Shown one piece after another: positions 15,140 through 24,168 of a stretch of DNA of 37,719 bases. The stretch spans positions 1-37,719 of the forward strand of contig NZ_JAFBAT010000163.1 in the NCBI RefSeq assembly GCF_019247615.1, in the 5' to 3' direction. Made by a program: the position numbers and the translations under genes. The notes beneath the pieces were generated by a model. It had not been told where the DNA came from, ran no database searches, and was given only the letters and a program-made list of their open reading frames with translations. Position 1 is the stretch's first letter, and each line of letters starts with the position of its first letter. This DNA comes from Mycobacterium sp. (GTDB taxonomy: Bacteria > Actinomycetota > Actinomycetes > Mycobacteriales > Mycobacteriaceae).

Positions 15140-16090
15140 ATGCTCGCCACGCCCTGGTCACGGAGTTTCGGCCTGCGGGTACCCATCGTCAATGCGCCGA
15201 TGGGCGGCGTCGCCGGCGGCCGGCTGGCCGCCGCCGTCACCGCGGCCGGCGGCCTGGGCATGGTGGGCATGGGCAGCGACGGCAGCCGCGACTCACTGAA
15301 AACCCAGTTGGCCCACGTGCATGGCCGGTTCGGGATCGGCCTCGTCGACTGGGTGATGCGCAGCGAGGCGGGGTTGTTCGAGGACGCGCTGGCCGCACGG
15401 CCCGCCCTGCTGTCGGTCAGCTTCGGTACCGACTGGTCGTGGGTCGCTGAGGCGCACGATGCCGGAATAGTCACCGCCACACAGGTTTACGACGACGTGG
15501 GTGCCCGCCGGGCCGTCGAGGCGGGCGTCGATGTCCTGGTCGCGCGGGGCGCCGAGGGCGGCGGGCACGGCGAGGTCAAGCTCGGCATCTTGCCGCTGCT
15601 GGACACCGTGTTGGACGCGTTGAGCGGCGCCGCGGTGCCGGTGCTTGCCGGCGGCGGCATCGCCTCGCCGCGCAGCCTGGCCGCCGTGCTGGCCGCCGGA
15701 GCGAGCGGCGCGTGGATCGGCACCCGGCTGGCGGCGTGTCCCGAGGCGTTGACCGCGCGCGGCAGCCGCCGGGCGCTGATCGCTGCCGGGCCCACCGATA
15801 CGGTCGTCACGCGAGTGTTCGACGTCGCCAAGGGCCGGCCGTGGCCGGCGCGATTCCCGTCGCGGGTGTTGGCCAACGACTTCGTCGTACGCTGGACCGG
15901 TAGGGAGGATTCCCTTGATCCGCGGGCCTGCGACGAACTGGCGGCGGCGGTCGCGGCCGACGATCGCCGGATCGCGCCCGTCGACGCGGGCCAGGGCGTC
16001 GGGATGGTCAGCGACGACGCGTCGGTCGGCGAGGTCATCGCGCACATGTGCACGGGCGCCGAGAGGTTGTTGGCCGGCTGGGGCTCGTAG
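15140..16090 (+). CDS. Nitronate monooxygenase (2-nitropropane dioxygenase family)
   Basis: The 316-residue protein is an FMN-dependent TIM barrel of the nitronate monooxygenase family, which oxidises alkyl nitronates. Key segments: PIVNAPMGGVAGGRLAAAV (FMN loop), LGMVGMGS, VLVARGAEGGGHGE (with the family GxEAGGH-like motif), VPVLAGGGIASPRSLAAVLAAGASGAWIGTRL (phosphate-binding loops). The catalytic His is probably the one in GGGHG. ATG 15140 follows the cupin stop by five bases, so the two are likely cotranscribed; the longer frame back to 14747 is an Arg-rich shadow of the cupin gene. Confidence 0.88.
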   Translation: MLATPWSRSFGLRVPIVNAPMGGVAGGRLAAAVTAAGGLGMVGMGSDGSRDSLKTQLAHVHGRFGIGLVDWVMRSEAGLFEDALAARPALLSVSFGTDWSWVAEAHDAGIVTATQVYDDVGARRAVEAGVDVLVARGAEGGGHGEVKLGILPLLDTVLDALSGAAVPVLAGGGIASPRSLAAVLAAGASGAWIGTRLAACPEALTARGSRRALIAAGPTDTVVTRVFDVAKGRPWPARFPSRVLANDFVVRWTGREDSLDPRACDELAAAVAADDRRIAPVDAGQGVGMVSDDASVGEVIAHMCTGAERLLAGWGS

Positions 16091-16098
16091 CGAGCCCG

Positions 16099-16599
16099 TT
16101 ACACCGCGCGCAGATACCGCTTCGCGATGACCCGCTGCGCCGTGCGCACCAGCGGGCCGCCGGCCCTGCTCCACCAGGTCGCGGGCCGGGAGAACGCCGA
16201 CACCTCCGCGTACACCGCGGAGGTGGTCGGGTCCCGGCGCACGACGAAGCGTTCCTCACCCGACTCCGGATGGCCGGGCAAGGTGCCATAGCCGAAGCCG
16301 CGGATGTCGGGCTCGTCGACGACGTACACCACCCGGCACGGCGCCGACAGCAATCCCATCCGCACTACCAGCACCGCGTCGACGACCGCGACCTCCGAGC
16401 TGGCGCGCACGCGCAGGCCGGACCCGCGTTGCATGCCCCAGCGCATGACGGCCTCCGCGGCTTGCTCGAAACGTGTTGCCCCCGTGCCGATTTGGCGCTC
16501 GACGTGTTGATGATGGTATCCCGCGGGCAGCTCGCCGGACGCGGTGGCGCCGACCTCCCGGTAAGTGAGCGGAAGTTCCTCGAGCACTTCTAGGTCCAC
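16099..16599 (-). CDS. DUF1990 (UPF0548) protein
   Basis: This 166-residue protein matches the DUF1990 pattern: LPLTYREVGAT near the start, GAGATRFEQAAEAVMRW-type motif (GTGATRFEQAAEAVMRW), then VVDEPDIRGFGYGTLPGHPESGEERFVV and the terminal VAKRYL-like IAKRYLRAV. The family is found in plants and actinobacteria; its biochemical role is not known. GTG start at 16599. It is convergent with the nitronate monooxygenase gene (8-base gap) and divergent from the aldo-keto reductase gene (57 bases). Confidence 0.85.
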   Translation of the reverse strand: MDLEVLEELPLTYREVGATASGELPAGYHHQHVERQIGTGATRFEQAAEAVMRWGMQRGSGLRVRASSEVAVVDAVLVVRMGLLSAPCRVVYVVDEPDIRGFGYGTLPGHPESGEERFVVRRDPTTSAVYAEVSAFSRPATWWSRAGGPLVRTAQRVIAKRYLRAV

Positions 16600-16656
16600 C
16601 CGCCCAGCTTGCCACGCCCGGATGCGAGGTCATGTTTGCGGCGTACGGTCGGACGA

Positions 16657-17535
16657 GTGACCGCGCAAGATGCAGTAGCCCAGGCCTCCGGAACCTTGAC
16701 CATCGGCGGCGATCTGACCGTCAATCGACTCGGCTTCGGCGCCATGCGCCTGACCGGTCAGGGGGTCTGGGGCCCACCCGCCGACCGCGACGAATGCGTC
16801 CGGGTGTTGCGGCGCGCCGTCGAACTCGGGGTGAACTTCATCGACACCGCCGACTCCTACGGCCCCTACATCTCCGAGGAGCTCATCTGCCAGGCGCTGC
16901 ACCCCTATGACGGGCTGGTCATCGCGACCAAGGCCGGGCTGCTGCGGACCGGCCCGGACGTCTGGATCCCGCTCGGTTACCCGAGCTACCTGCGTCAGGA
17001 ATGCGAGATGAGCTTGCGCCGGCTTGGCGTCGAGACCATCGACCTGTTCCAGTTGCACCGCATCGACAAGAACTTCCCGCTGGCCGATCAGGTGGGCGAG
17101 CTGCTCACGTTGAAGAACGAGGGCAAGATCCGCCACATCGGGCTGTCCGAGATCCACACCGACCAGCTCGCCGCGGCCCAGCAGATCACCGAGATCGCGA
17201 CGGTGCAGAACATGTACAACCTGGCGTCCCGGGGAGCCGAACCGCTGCTGGAGGCCGCGACCAGCCAGGGCATCGGCTTCATCCCATGGTTCCCGCTGGC
17301 CGCCGGGCCGCTGGCCGCCCCGGACGGCCCGCTGCAGCGCATCGCCGCCGACCATGACGCGACGCCCTCGCAGCTCGCGTTGGCGTGGTTGCTGAAACGC
17401 TCCCCGGTGATGCTGCCGATCCCCGGCACGTCCAGCGTCGCGCACCTGGAGGAGAACGTCGCCGCCGCCGAGATCACGCTCAGCGACGACGAGTTCGAGG
17501 CCCTCGCCAGCGCCGGGGGCCAGCGGACGGTCTGA
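16657..17535 (+). CDS. Aldo/keto reductase
   Basis: The 292-residue protein is a TIM-barrel NAD(P)H-dependent oxidoreductase of the AKR superfamily. It has RLGFGAMRLTG, the catalytic Asp and Tyr in NFIDTADSYGPY, Lys in VIATKAG, His in DLFQLHRID, the IGLSEIHTDQL strand, and the C-terminal cofactor loop LPIPGTSSVAHLEENVAA. Substrate unknown; many mycobacterial homologues handle aldehydes. GTG 16657 (GAGTGACC) fits the family N-terminus better than the ATG at 16609, which lies in the DUF1990 promoter region. The next gene, PE, is 148 bases downstream with its own promoter signals. Confidence 0.9.
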   Translation: MTAQDAVAQASGTLTIGGDLTVNRLGFGAMRLTGQGVWGPPADRDECVRVLRRAVELGVNFIDTADSYGPYISEELICQALHPYDGLVIATKAGLLRTGPDVWIPLGYPSYLRQECEMSLRRLGVETIDLFQLHRIDKNFPLADQVGELLTLKNEGKIRHIGLSEIHTDQLAAAQQITEIATVQNMYNLASRGAEPLLEAATSQGIGFIPWFPLAAGPLAAPDGPLQRIAADHDATPSQLALAWLLKRSPVMLPIPGTSSVAHLEENVAAAEITLSDDEFEALASAGGQRTV

Positions 17536-17560
17536 CCCGGAGGGCATGTTGCTGCTGGTC

Positions 17561-17580
17561 AGGATGACTTTCGGCCCTAT
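17561..17580 (+). promoter_or_regulatory. DosR-like box upstream of the PE gene
   Basis: AGGATGACTTTCGGCCCTAT matches 12 of 20 positions of the DosR consensus, with the strong core GACTTTCGGCCC. It is about 40 bases upstream of a good -10 sequence (TATACT, 17619-17624). Confidence 0.5.
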
Positions 17581-17618
17581 CCGTCGCGGAAACGGGCCGC
17601 GCACGATCGCATAAGTAA

Positions 17619-17624
17619 TATACT
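17619..17624 (+). promoter_or_regulatory. Promoter -10 element for the PE gene
   Basis: TATACT sits in an AT-rich patch (17611-17630) of an otherwise GC-rich gap, about 60 bases before the PE start codon. Confidence 0.45.
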
Positions 17625-17683
17625 GAAATCTCGCTTTCCGGCCCGCTGGGGGCCGCCGAGTATGGAATCGATGGAGGACAGCA

Positions 17684-18007
17684 ATGTCGTTTCTGAACGC
17701 GTCGCCGGAATTCTTGGCGGCGGCGGCGACGGATTTGCAGAACATTGGTTCGGCACTGGGCGACGCGAACGCGGCGGCGGCGGGAGAGACGGCGTCGGTG
17801 CGGGCGGCGGGAGCCGACGAGGTGTCGGCGGTGGTGGCCGCGCTCTTCGGCGCGCACGCCCAGACCTATCAGGCCCTCAGCCAGCAGGCGGCAGCGTTTC
17901 ATGCGCAGTTCGTGCAGATCATGAACGCCACCGCGGGATCGTATGCCCGCACCGAGGCCGCCAACGTGTCGCAAATCCAGACGGTCGCGCCTGCCGAATC
18001 AGAGTGA
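17684..18007 (+). CDS. Stand-alone PE protein
   Basis: The 107-residue protein consists of a PE domain only: MSFLNASPEFLAAAATDLQN at the N-terminus, then ADEVSAVVAALFGAHAQTYQ and a helix ending in SYARTEAAN. The last segment supplies YxxxE, equivalent to the YxxxD/E type VII secretion signal. PE domains form helical hairpins that pair with PPE proteins for ESX export. No PPE gene is adjacent. ATG 17684 has AGGA upstream (GAGGACAGCA). M. tuberculosis carries PE_PGRS45 (Rv2615c) near the equivalent position; here no PGRS tail follows. Confidence 0.92.
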   Translation: MSFLNASPEFLAAAATDLQNIGSALGDANAAAAGETASVRAAGADEVSAVVAALFGAHAQTYQALSQQAAAFHAQFVQIMNATAGSYARTEAANVSQIQTVAPAESE

Positions 18008-18053
18008 TGCCGCGCCCGTAAACGGTCGATCGGGCCACCGATACGGTGTCCTG

Positions 18054-18677
18054 GTGGCCGGCGCACCTCAGCAGCACCCCGGTGGTGGTTTCAACCCGCC
18101 CGAACCAACGACCAAGGGCGGTCCCGATTACGGCAGGTTCATCGACGCCGTGCGCACGCTGCAGGATCACGCCCGCGCCGTCGACGCGCCCGACGAGGTG
18201 ATCACCGAGGCCGCGGACCAGCTGGAGAAGGTGTCGCTGCTGCTGAGTCCGTTCGACGCCGACGAGTGGGAGTCGCCCTCGGGGCGGCGGATGGATCTGC
18301 CCATGCGCGGCAACGTCCTGACGATCCCCATGTCCGCGCGCAAGGGCACGGACGGGAGGATTCATGGCTGGGCCCGGTTCGCTCGATTTCACCTGGGGCG
18401 CAACGGCGCCGTGCACGGCGGCGCCCTGGGCTTGCTGTTCGACACCGTGCTCGGGTTGACGTCGTCGGTGCTCACCGGTGGCCCCCACCAGCGCACCGCC
18501 TACCTCAAAATCGATTACCGGCACATCGTGCCCATCGAGAAGGAACTGGGGTTCGAGGCGGGCGTCGACCATGTCGAAGGCCGCAAGATCTTCGTGTCGG
18601 GCCGGCTGAGCGACGGCGATACCCTGCTGACCGAAGCCGAAGCGTTGTTCGTGCGGCTCAAGCCTGGCCAGCCCTGA
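18054..18677 (+). CDS. PaaI-type hotdog thioesterase
   Basis: The protein of about 207 residues has a C-terminal hotdog fold: GRNGAVHGGALGLLFDTVLGLTS, which is the PaaI/YdiI-like active-site helix with HGG, then YLKIDYRHIVPIEKELGFEAGVDHVEGRKIFVSGRLSDGD and LLTEAEALFVRL. The N-terminal 90 residues include a helix (RFIDAVRTLQDHARAVDAPDEV). Such proteins cleave acyl-CoA thioesters; the substrate is not predictable. GTG 18054 is the best start; the frame extends upstream to 17943 but only inside the PE gene. It lies just upstream of thrS. Confidence 0.83.
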   Translation: MAGAPQQHPGGGFNPPEPTTKGGPDYGRFIDAVRTLQDHARAVDAPDEVITEAADQLEKVSLLLSPFDADEWESPSGRRMDLPMRGNVLTIPMSARKGTDGRIHGWARFARFHLGRNGAVHGGALGLLFDTVLGLTSSVLTGGPHQRTAYLKIDYRHIVPIEKELGFEAGVDHVEGRKIFVSGRLSDGDTLLTEAEALFVRLKPGQP

Positions 18678-18743
18678 CGCCGTCGCGCCCCGATAGCATT
18701 GCAACGTTACTGACCTCACCCCGAAACTTGGAGAACCACCGCG

Positions 18744-20810
18744 ATGAGCGCCGCCCCACACCCCGCCCCGGCAGCCCCGATCCGGGTTCCTGCCGGGACC
18801 ACCGCGGCGGCCGCCGTGGGCGAAGCCGGGTTGCCGCGGCGGGGCACGCCCGACGCGATCGTGGTGGTGCGCGACTCCGAGGGCAAGCTGCGTGACCTGA
18901 GTTGGGTGCCGGATGTCGACTCCGAAGTCATCCCGGTGGCTGCCGACACCGAGGAAGGTCGCAGCGTCATCCGGCATTCGACCGCGCACGTGTTGGCCCA
19001 GGCCGTGCAGGACCTGTTTCCGCACGCGAAACTGGGCATCGGGCCACCCATCACCGATGGCTTCTACTACGACTTCGACGTGGCCGAGCCGTTCACGCCG
19101 GAGGACCTGGCGGCGCTGGAAAAGCGGATGCGCCAGATCGTCAAGGAGGGACAGCTGTTCGACCGGCGCGTCTACGAGTCCAAAGATCAGGCCCGCGCCG
19201 AGCTGGCCAACGAGCCTTACAAGCTCGAGCTCGTCGACGACAAGTCCGTGGGGACGGACTCCATGGACGAAATAATGGAAGTCGGCGGCGACGAGCTCAC
19301 GGCCTATGACAACCTGAATCCCCGTACCCGCGAACGGGTTTGGGGCGACCTGTGCCGAGGGCCGCACATCCCGACGACGAAGCACATCCCCGCGTTCAAG
19401 CTGACCAGAAGCTCCGCCGCCTACTGGCGAGGCGATCAGAACAACGCCAGCCTGCAGCGCATCTACGGCACCGCGTGGGAGTCGCAGGAGGCGCTGGACC
19501 GCCACCTGGAACTGATCGCCGAGGCCCAGCGCCGCGACCACCGCAAGCTGGGCGTCGAGCTCGACCTGTTCAGCTTTCCCGACGAAATCGGTTCGGGGCT
19601 AGCCGTTTTCCACCCCAAGGGGGGCATCGTCCGCAGGGAGCTGGAGGAGTACTCGCGGCGCAAGCACATCGAGGCCTCCTACGAGTTCGTCAACACCCCG
19701 CACATCACCAAGGCGCAGCTGTTCCACACCTCGGGGCATCTCGACTGGTACGCCGACGGCATGTTCCCACCGATGCATCTCGACGCCGAGTACAACGACG
19801 ACGGGACCGTGCGCAAGCCGGGTCAGGACTACTACCTCAAGCCGATGAACTGCCCGATGCACACGTTGATCTTCGCCTCGCGCGGGCGGTCGTACCGCGA
19901 GCTGCCGTTGCGGCTCTTCGAATTCGGCACCGTCTACCGCTACGAGAAGTCGGGTGTGGTGCACGGCCTGACCCGCGCCCGCGGGTTCACCATGGACGAC
20001 TCGCACATCTACTGCACCCGCGAGCAGCTGCACGGCGAGCTGGCCTCGCTGCTGCGGTTCGTGCTCGAGCTGCTCGGCGACTACGGGCTCGACGACTTCT
20101 ACCTGGAGCTGTCCACCAAGGACCCGGCCAAGTTCGTCGGCTCCGAAGAGGTGTGGGAAGAGGCGACGGCCGCGCTGGCCGAGGTCGCCCGGGAGTCGGG
20201 CCTCGAGCTGGTCCCCGATCCCGGCGGGGCGGCGTTCTACGGGCCGAAGATCTCGGTTCAGGCCCGCGACGCGCTGGGTCGCAGCTGGCAGATGTCGACC
20301 ATTCAGGTGGACTTCAACTTTCCGGAGCGTTTCGAGCTGGAGTACACCGCGCCCGACGGAACCCGCCGGCGCCCGGTGATGATCCACCGGGCGCTCTTCG
20401 GGTCCATCGAGCGGTTCTTCGGCATCCTGACCGAGCACTATGCGGGGGCGTTTCCCGCCTGGTTGGCGCCGGTTCAGGTGGTCGGCATTCCCGTCGCCGA
20501 CGAACACGTGGCCTACCTGCAAGAGGTTGCGGCGCAGCTCAATTCGCACGGCGTGCGGGTGGAAGTGGACGCCAGCGACGATCGGATGGCCAAGAAGATC
20601 GTCCACCACACCGCCCAGAAGGTGCCGTTCATGTTGCTGGCGGGGGACCGCGACGTGCAGGCTGGGGCGGTGAGCTTCCGCTTCGCTGACCGCACGCAGA
20701 TCAACGGCGTCGCGCGCGGCAGCGCCGTCGACGCCATCGTGAACTGGATCGCCGATCGCGAAAATGCTGCTCCCACAGCCGAACTGATGAAGGTGGTCGG
20801 CGGTGAGTGA
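18744..20810 (+). CDS. thrS: Threonine-tRNA ligase
   Basis: The 688-residue enzyme attaches threonine to tRNA-Thr. Visible parts are an N-terminal TGS domain, the editing domain with HSTAHVLAQ (His78, His82) and GFYYDF, the class II catalytic core with NCPMH (zinc ligand Cys370), [21 protein letters not shown], and [22 protein letters not shown], and an anticodon-binding domain starting near [12 protein letters not shown]. Length fits actinobacterial ThrRS. Only 66 bases separate it from the thioesterase gene, too little for a T-box leader. It overlaps the HIT gene by a few bases and probably leads the long plus-strand operon. Confidence 0.98.
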   Translation: MSAAPHPAPAAPIRVPAGTTAAAAVGEAGLPRRGTPDAIVVVRDSEGKLRDLSWVPDVDSEVIPVAADTEEGRSVIRHSTAHVLAQAVQDLFPHAKLGIGPPITDGFYYDFDVAEPFTPEDLAALEKRMRQIVKEGQLFDRRVYESKDQARAELANEPYKLELVDDKSVGTDSMDEIMEVGGDELTAYDNLNPRTRERVWGDLCRGPHIPTTKHIPAFKLTRSSAAYWRGDQNNASLQRIYGTAWESQEALDRHLELIAEAQRRDHRKLGVELDLFSFPDEIGSGLAVFHPKGGIVRRELEEYSRRKHIEASYEFVNTPHITKAQLFHTSGHLDWYADGMFPPMHLDAEYNDDGTVRKPGQDYYLKPMNCPMHTLIFASRGRSYRELPLRLFEFGTVYRYEKSGVVHGLTRARGFTMDDSHIYCTREQLHGELASLLRFVLELLGDYGLDDFYLELSTKDPAKFVGSEEVWEEATAALAEVARESGLELVPDPGGAAFYGPKISVQARDALGRSWQMSTIQVDFNFPERFELEYTAPDGTRRRPVMIHRALFGSIERFFGILTEHYAGAFPAWLAPVQVVGIPVADEHVAYLQEVAAQLNSHGVRVEVDASDDRMAKKIVHHTAQKVPFMLLAGDRDVQAGAVSFRFADRTQINGVARGSAVDAIVNWIADRENAAPTAELMKVVGGE

Positions 20811-21385
20811 CGGTGAGTGAACGCGAGCACGTTGCCCGCACCGAAAACACCATCCTGGATACGGGCGTCGGCGAGCAAGACCACCTGCAGCGATTGTGGA
20901 CCCCGTACCGGATGACGTATCTGGCCGAGGCGCCGATGAAGCGGGATAACGGCAAACCCGAGCAGCCGTTCACCGAAATCCCGCAGCTGTCCGACGAGCA
21001 GGGGCTGGTGGTGGCCCGCGGCGAACTCGTCTACGCCGTCCTCAACCTGTACCCCTACAACCCCGGGCACCTCATGGTGGTGCCCTACCGTCGGGTGTCC
21101 GAGCTCGAGGACCTCACCGATTCCGAGAGCGCAGAGTTGATGGCCTTCATCCAGAAGGCAATTCGCGTCATCAAGAACGTGTCGCGGCCCCACGGCTTCA
21201 ACGTCGGGCTGAACCTGGGAACCTCGGCGGGAGGGTCGCTGGCCGAACATTTGCATGTGCACGTCGTGCCGCGCTGGGGCGGCGACGCCAACTTCATCAC
21301 GATCATCGGTGGCTCCAAGGTGATTCCGCAGTTGCTGCGGGAGACCCGCCAGCTGCTGGCGACGGAGTGGGCACAACAGCCATGA
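20807..21385 (+). CDS. HIT-family AP4A phosphorylase (Rv2613c-like)
   Basis: The 192-residue protein has the histidine-triad motif [11 protein letters not shown] with His148, His150 and His152, plus [17 protein letters not shown]. It closely resembles, by recall, M. tuberculosis Rv2613c, a phosphorylase that splits diadenosine tetraphosphate into ADP and ATP. AP4A is a by-product of aminoacyl-tRNA synthetases, so its place directly after thrS is meaningful. Start is GTG 20807, overlapping the thrS stop; GTG 20813 (MSERE...) is equally possible and looks more like Rv2613c. Confidence 0.95.
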   Translation: MTVSEREHVARTENTILDTGVGEQDHLQRLWTPYRMTYLAEAPMKRDNGKPEQPFTEIPQLSDEQGLVVARGELVYAVLNLYPYNPGHLMVVPYRRVSELEDLTDSESAELMAFIQKAIRVIKNVSRPHGFNVGLNLGTSAGGSLAEHLHVHVVPRWGGDANFITIIGGSKVIPQLLRETRQLLATEWAQQP

Positions 21386-21399
21386 GTCGCCGGGGAGTA

Positions 21400-21420
21400 C
21401 CCCCACCCGCGTGCGGGGGG
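21400..21420. repeat. GC-rich hairpin in the HIT-pgsA1 gap
   Basis: CCCGC-GT-GCGGG (21406-21417) extends to imperfect pairing of CCCCCACCCGC with GCGGGGGG. It could form an RNA hairpin between the two cotranscribed genes. It may be a short dispersed palindrome; copies elsewhere cannot be checked here. Confidence 0.4.
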
Positions 21421-21431
21421 AAGCGGCGCAC

Positions 21432-22088
21432 ATGAGCAGGGTGCCGTTCCTGTCCCGGGCGGCGTTCGTGCGGCTCACGACTCCCACCGCCAGGGCGTGC
21501 TTGCGAGTGGGGTTGACGCCGGATGCGGTCACCATCCTGGGCACCGTTGCGTCGGTGACCGGTGCGCTCGCGCTGTTCCCGACGGGCAAGCTGTTCGCCG
21601 GTGCCTGCGTGGTGTGGTTCTTCGTGCTCTTCGACATGCTCGACGGCGCGATGGCCCGGGAAAGGGGCGGCGGCACCCGGTTCGGCGCGGTGCTGGACGC
21701 CACGTGCGACCGCATCAGTGACGGCGCGGTGTTCTGCGGCCTGCTGTGGTGGATAGCGTTCCACATGCACGACAAGCTGCTGGCCGCCGCGACGCTGATC
21801 TGCCTGGTCACCTCGCAGGTGATCTCCTACATTAAGGCCCGGGCGGAAGCCAGCGGGCTGCGCGGTGACGGGGGAATCATCGAGCGCCCGGAGCGGCTGA
21901 TCATCGTCCTCGTCGGGGCGGGGGTGTCGGATTTTCCGTTCGTGGCATGGCCGCCGGCCCTACCGGTGGCGATGTGGCTGCTGGCGGTGGCCAGCCTGGT
22001 GACCTGCGTGCAGCGGTTGCACACGGTGCGCGCCTCGCCGGGGGCCGGCGATCCCATGGACCCCATTGCCGGAACGGGCGAGCCGTGA
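21432..22088 (+). CDS. pgsA1: Phosphatidylinositol (phosphate) synthase
   Basis: The 218-residue integral membrane protein joins CDP-diacylglycerol to inositol-1-phosphate, giving phosphatidylinositol phosphate for PI and PIM synthesis. The CDP-alcohol phosphotransferase motif is complete: DGAMARERGGGTRFGAVLDA, Asp residues continuing in TCDRISD. About six membrane helices are seen, with SQVISYIKARAEASGLRGDGGIIERPERL typical of mycobacterial PgsA1 (Rv2612c). ATG 21432 is preferred over GTG 21411, which lies in the hairpin. It overlaps the next gene by four bases. Confidence 0.95.
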   Translation: MSRVPFLSRAAFVRLTTPTARACLRVGLTPDAVTILGTVASVTGALALFPTGKLFAGACVVWFFVLFDMLDGAMARERGGGTRFGAVLDATCDRISDGAVFCGLLWWIAFHMHDKLLAAATLICLVTSQVISYIKARAEASGLRGDGGIIERPERLIIVLVGAGVSDFPFVAWPPALPVAMWLLAVASLVTCVQRLHTVRASPGAGDPMDPIAGTGEP

Positions 22089-23044
22089 TCCCCACGGTGC
22101 CGGGCAGGAACATGATCAGCGCTCCTCGGCGAATGCTCAGGCGCAACGCGACCGACTGGGCATACGCGGCCGGCTGGATGGCGGTCCGGGCGATGCCGGA
22201 ATTCGCCGCCCGCAGCGCGTTCGAAACCGGCGCACGTTACGCGGCGCGCCAGGGCGGCCCGGATCAGCTGCGCAAGAACCTGGCCCGCGTCATCGGTGTG
22301 CCGCCGGGCGAGGTGCCCGACGCGCTGATGCGCGCCTCGCTGTCCTCCTATGCCCGCTACTGGCGCGAGGCGTTCCGGCTGCCGACGATGGACCTCCGCG
22401 CGGTGGCCCGCCAACTCGACGCGACGTTTCAGGGCGCCGACAATCTGGACCGGGCTCTCGCGGAGGGCCGCGGGGCGGTGTGCGCGCTGCCGCACAGCGG
22501 CAACTGGGACATGGCTGGCGTTTGGCTGGCGCAGACCCGCGGCACCTTCACCACCGTCGCCGAGCGCCTCCAGCCGGAGTCGCTGTACAAGCGGTTCATC
22601 GACTACCGCGAAGGCCTCGGCTTCGAGGTGCTGCCGTCCTCGGGCGGCGAACGACCACCCTTCGAGGTGCTGTGCGAGCGGCTTCGCGATAACCGGGTTG
22701 TCTGCTTGATGGCCGAGCGCGATCTCACCCGCACCGGGGTCCAGGTCGACTTCTTCGGTGAGCCCACCCGGATGCCCGCGGGCCCGGTGAAGCTGGCGCT
22801 CGAGACCGGGGCGGCGCTGCTGCCTTCGCATTGTTGGTTCGAGGACGACGGGTCGCGGGTTTGGATACAGCCGCCCCTGGATTGCAGCAGCGGCGACGTC
22901 GCCGCCATCACGCAGGCGCTGGCCGACCAGTTCGCCACGAACATCGCCGCCCACCCCGAGGACTGGCATATGCTGCAGCCGCAGTGGCTGGCCGACTTGT
23001 CCGAGGAGCGGCGCGTCAAACTGGCCCGGGTCGAGGAAACCTGA
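22085..23044 (+). CDS. Phosphatidylinositol mannoside acyltransferase (Rv2611c-like, PatA)
   Basis: This protein of about 319 residues transfers palmitoyl from acyl-CoA to the mannose of PIM1/PIM2 on the inner face of the membrane. The HX4D acyltransferase motif is HSGNWD; other marks are AERLQPESLYKRFIDYREGLGFEVLP, RVVCLMAERDLTRTGVQVDFFGEPTRMPAGP and HPEDWHMLQPQWLADLS. It closely follows Rv2611c by recall. GTG 22085 overlaps the pgsA1 stop (GTGA); ATG 22112 with AGGA upstream is an alternative. The stop overlaps pimA by one base. Confidence 0.93.
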   Translation: MIPTVPGRNMISAPRRMLRRNATDWAYAAGWMAVRAMPEFAARSAFETGARYAARQGGPDQLRKNLARVIGVPPGEVPDALMRASLSSYARYWREAFRLPTMDLRAVARQLDATFQGADNLDRALAEGRGAVCALPHSGNWDMAGVWLAQTRGTFTTVAERLQPESLYKRFIDYREGLGFEVLPSSGGERPPFEVLCERLRDNRVVCLMAERDLTRTGVQVDFFGEPTRMPAGPVKLALETGAALLPSHCWFEDDGSRVWIQPPLDCSSGDVAAITQALADQFATNIAAHPEDWHMLQPQWLADLSEERRVKLARVEET

Positions 23045-24168
23045 TGCGGATCGGGATGGTCTGTCCGTACTCGTTCGACGTGCCGGGCGGGGTGCAGTCG
23101 CATGTGCTGCAACTCGCCGAGGTGATGCGCGCCCGCGGGCACGAGGTGAGCGTCCTGGCACCGGTTTCGCCGCACACTTCGCTGCCCGGCTACGTCGTCT
23201 CCGCCGGCAAGGCCGTCCCCATCCCCTACAACGGGTCGGTGGCCCGGCTGCGGTTCGGACCGGCCACCCACCGCAAGGTCAAGAAGTGGCTCGTGGAAGG
23301 CGATTTCGACGTACTGCACCTACACGAGCCGAATGCGCCCAGCCTGTCGATGCTGGCGCTCAACATCGCCGGCGGGCCGATCGTGGCGACTTTTCACACG
23401 TCGACCACCAAATCGCTGACGCTGACGGTCTTCCAGGGCATTCTGCGGCCGATGCACGAGAAGATCGTGGGCCGCATCGCGGTATCCGACCTGGCCCGGC
23501 GCTGGCAGATGGAGGCGCTGGGCACCGACGCGGTCGAGATCCCGAACGGCGTCGACGTCGATTCGTTCGTCTCGGCGCTTCCGCTCGAGGGATATCCGCG
23601 GCCCGGCAAGACCGTGTTGTTCCTGGGCCGCTACGACGAGCCCCGCAAGGGGATGTCGGTGCTCATCGACGCGCTGCCGCGGTTGGTCGAGCGCTTCGCG
23701 GATCTGCAGCTGCTTGTCGTCGGCCGCGGCGATGAGGACGAATTGCGCGGCCGCGCAGGCCGATTGGCGTCGCACATCCGGTTTCTCGGCCAGGTGGACG
23801 ACGCCGGAAAGGCGTCCGCGATGCGCAGCGCCGACGTCTACTGCGCACCGAATACCGGAGGCGAGAGTTTCGGCATCGTGTTGGTCGAGGCGATGGCCGC
23901 CGGCACCCCGGTTGTCGCCACCGACCTCGACGCCTTCCGGCGGGTGCTGTGCGGCGGTGAATGCGGTCGGCTCGTGCCCCCAGGCCCGCCCGATGTGCTG
24001 GCCGATGCGCTCATCGAGGTGCTGGAGAACGACGTGCTGCGCGACCGTTACGTGGCGGCGGGTGCCGCGGAGGTGCGCCGCTACGACTGGTCGGTGGTGG
24101 CCGGCCAGATCATGCGCGTCTACGAGACGGTCGCCGGCTCGGGCGCCAAGGTGCAGGTGGCCAGCTGA
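23044..24168 (+). CDS. pimA: Phosphatidylinositol alpha-mannosyltransferase
   Basis: The 374-residue GT4-family GT-B enzyme transfers mannose from GDP-mannose to position 2 of the inositol of PI, the committed step of PIM, lipomannan and lipoarabinomannan assembly. Residues known in PimA are conserved at their standard numbers: Gly16 in PGGVQSH, His118 in TFHTSTTK and Glu274 in GGESFGIVLVEA. It begins one base inside the acyltransferase stop and ends overlapping the Nudix gene start. The pgsA1-patA-pimA order is the classical PIM operon. Confidence 0.97.
   Translation: MRIGMVCPYSFDVPGGVQSHVLQLAEVMRARGHEVSVLAPVSPHTSLPGYVVSAGKAVPIPYNGSVARLRFGPATHRKVKKWLVEGDFDVLHLHEPNAPSLSMLALNIAGGPIVATFHTSTTKSLTLTVFQGILRPMHEKIVGRIAVSDLARRWQMEALGTDAVEIPNGVDVDSFVSALPLEGYPRPGKTVLFLGRYDEPRKGMSVLIDALPRLVERFADLQLLVVGRGDEDELRGRAGRLASHIRFLGQVDDAGKASAMRSADVYCAPNTGGESFGIVLVEAMAAGTPVVATDLDAFRRVLCGGECGRLVPPGPPDVLADALIEVLENDVLRDRYVAAGAAEVRRYDWSVVAGQIMRVYETVAGSGAKVQVAS

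Noticed and set aside
18678..18743. Possible T-box leader before thrS
   Set aside because: Only 66 bases are available and no T-box sequence or specifier stem is visible.
17919..19541. 540-residue minus-strand ORF across PE, thioesterase and thrS
   Set aside because: Spans three real plus-strand genes and has no recognisable motif.
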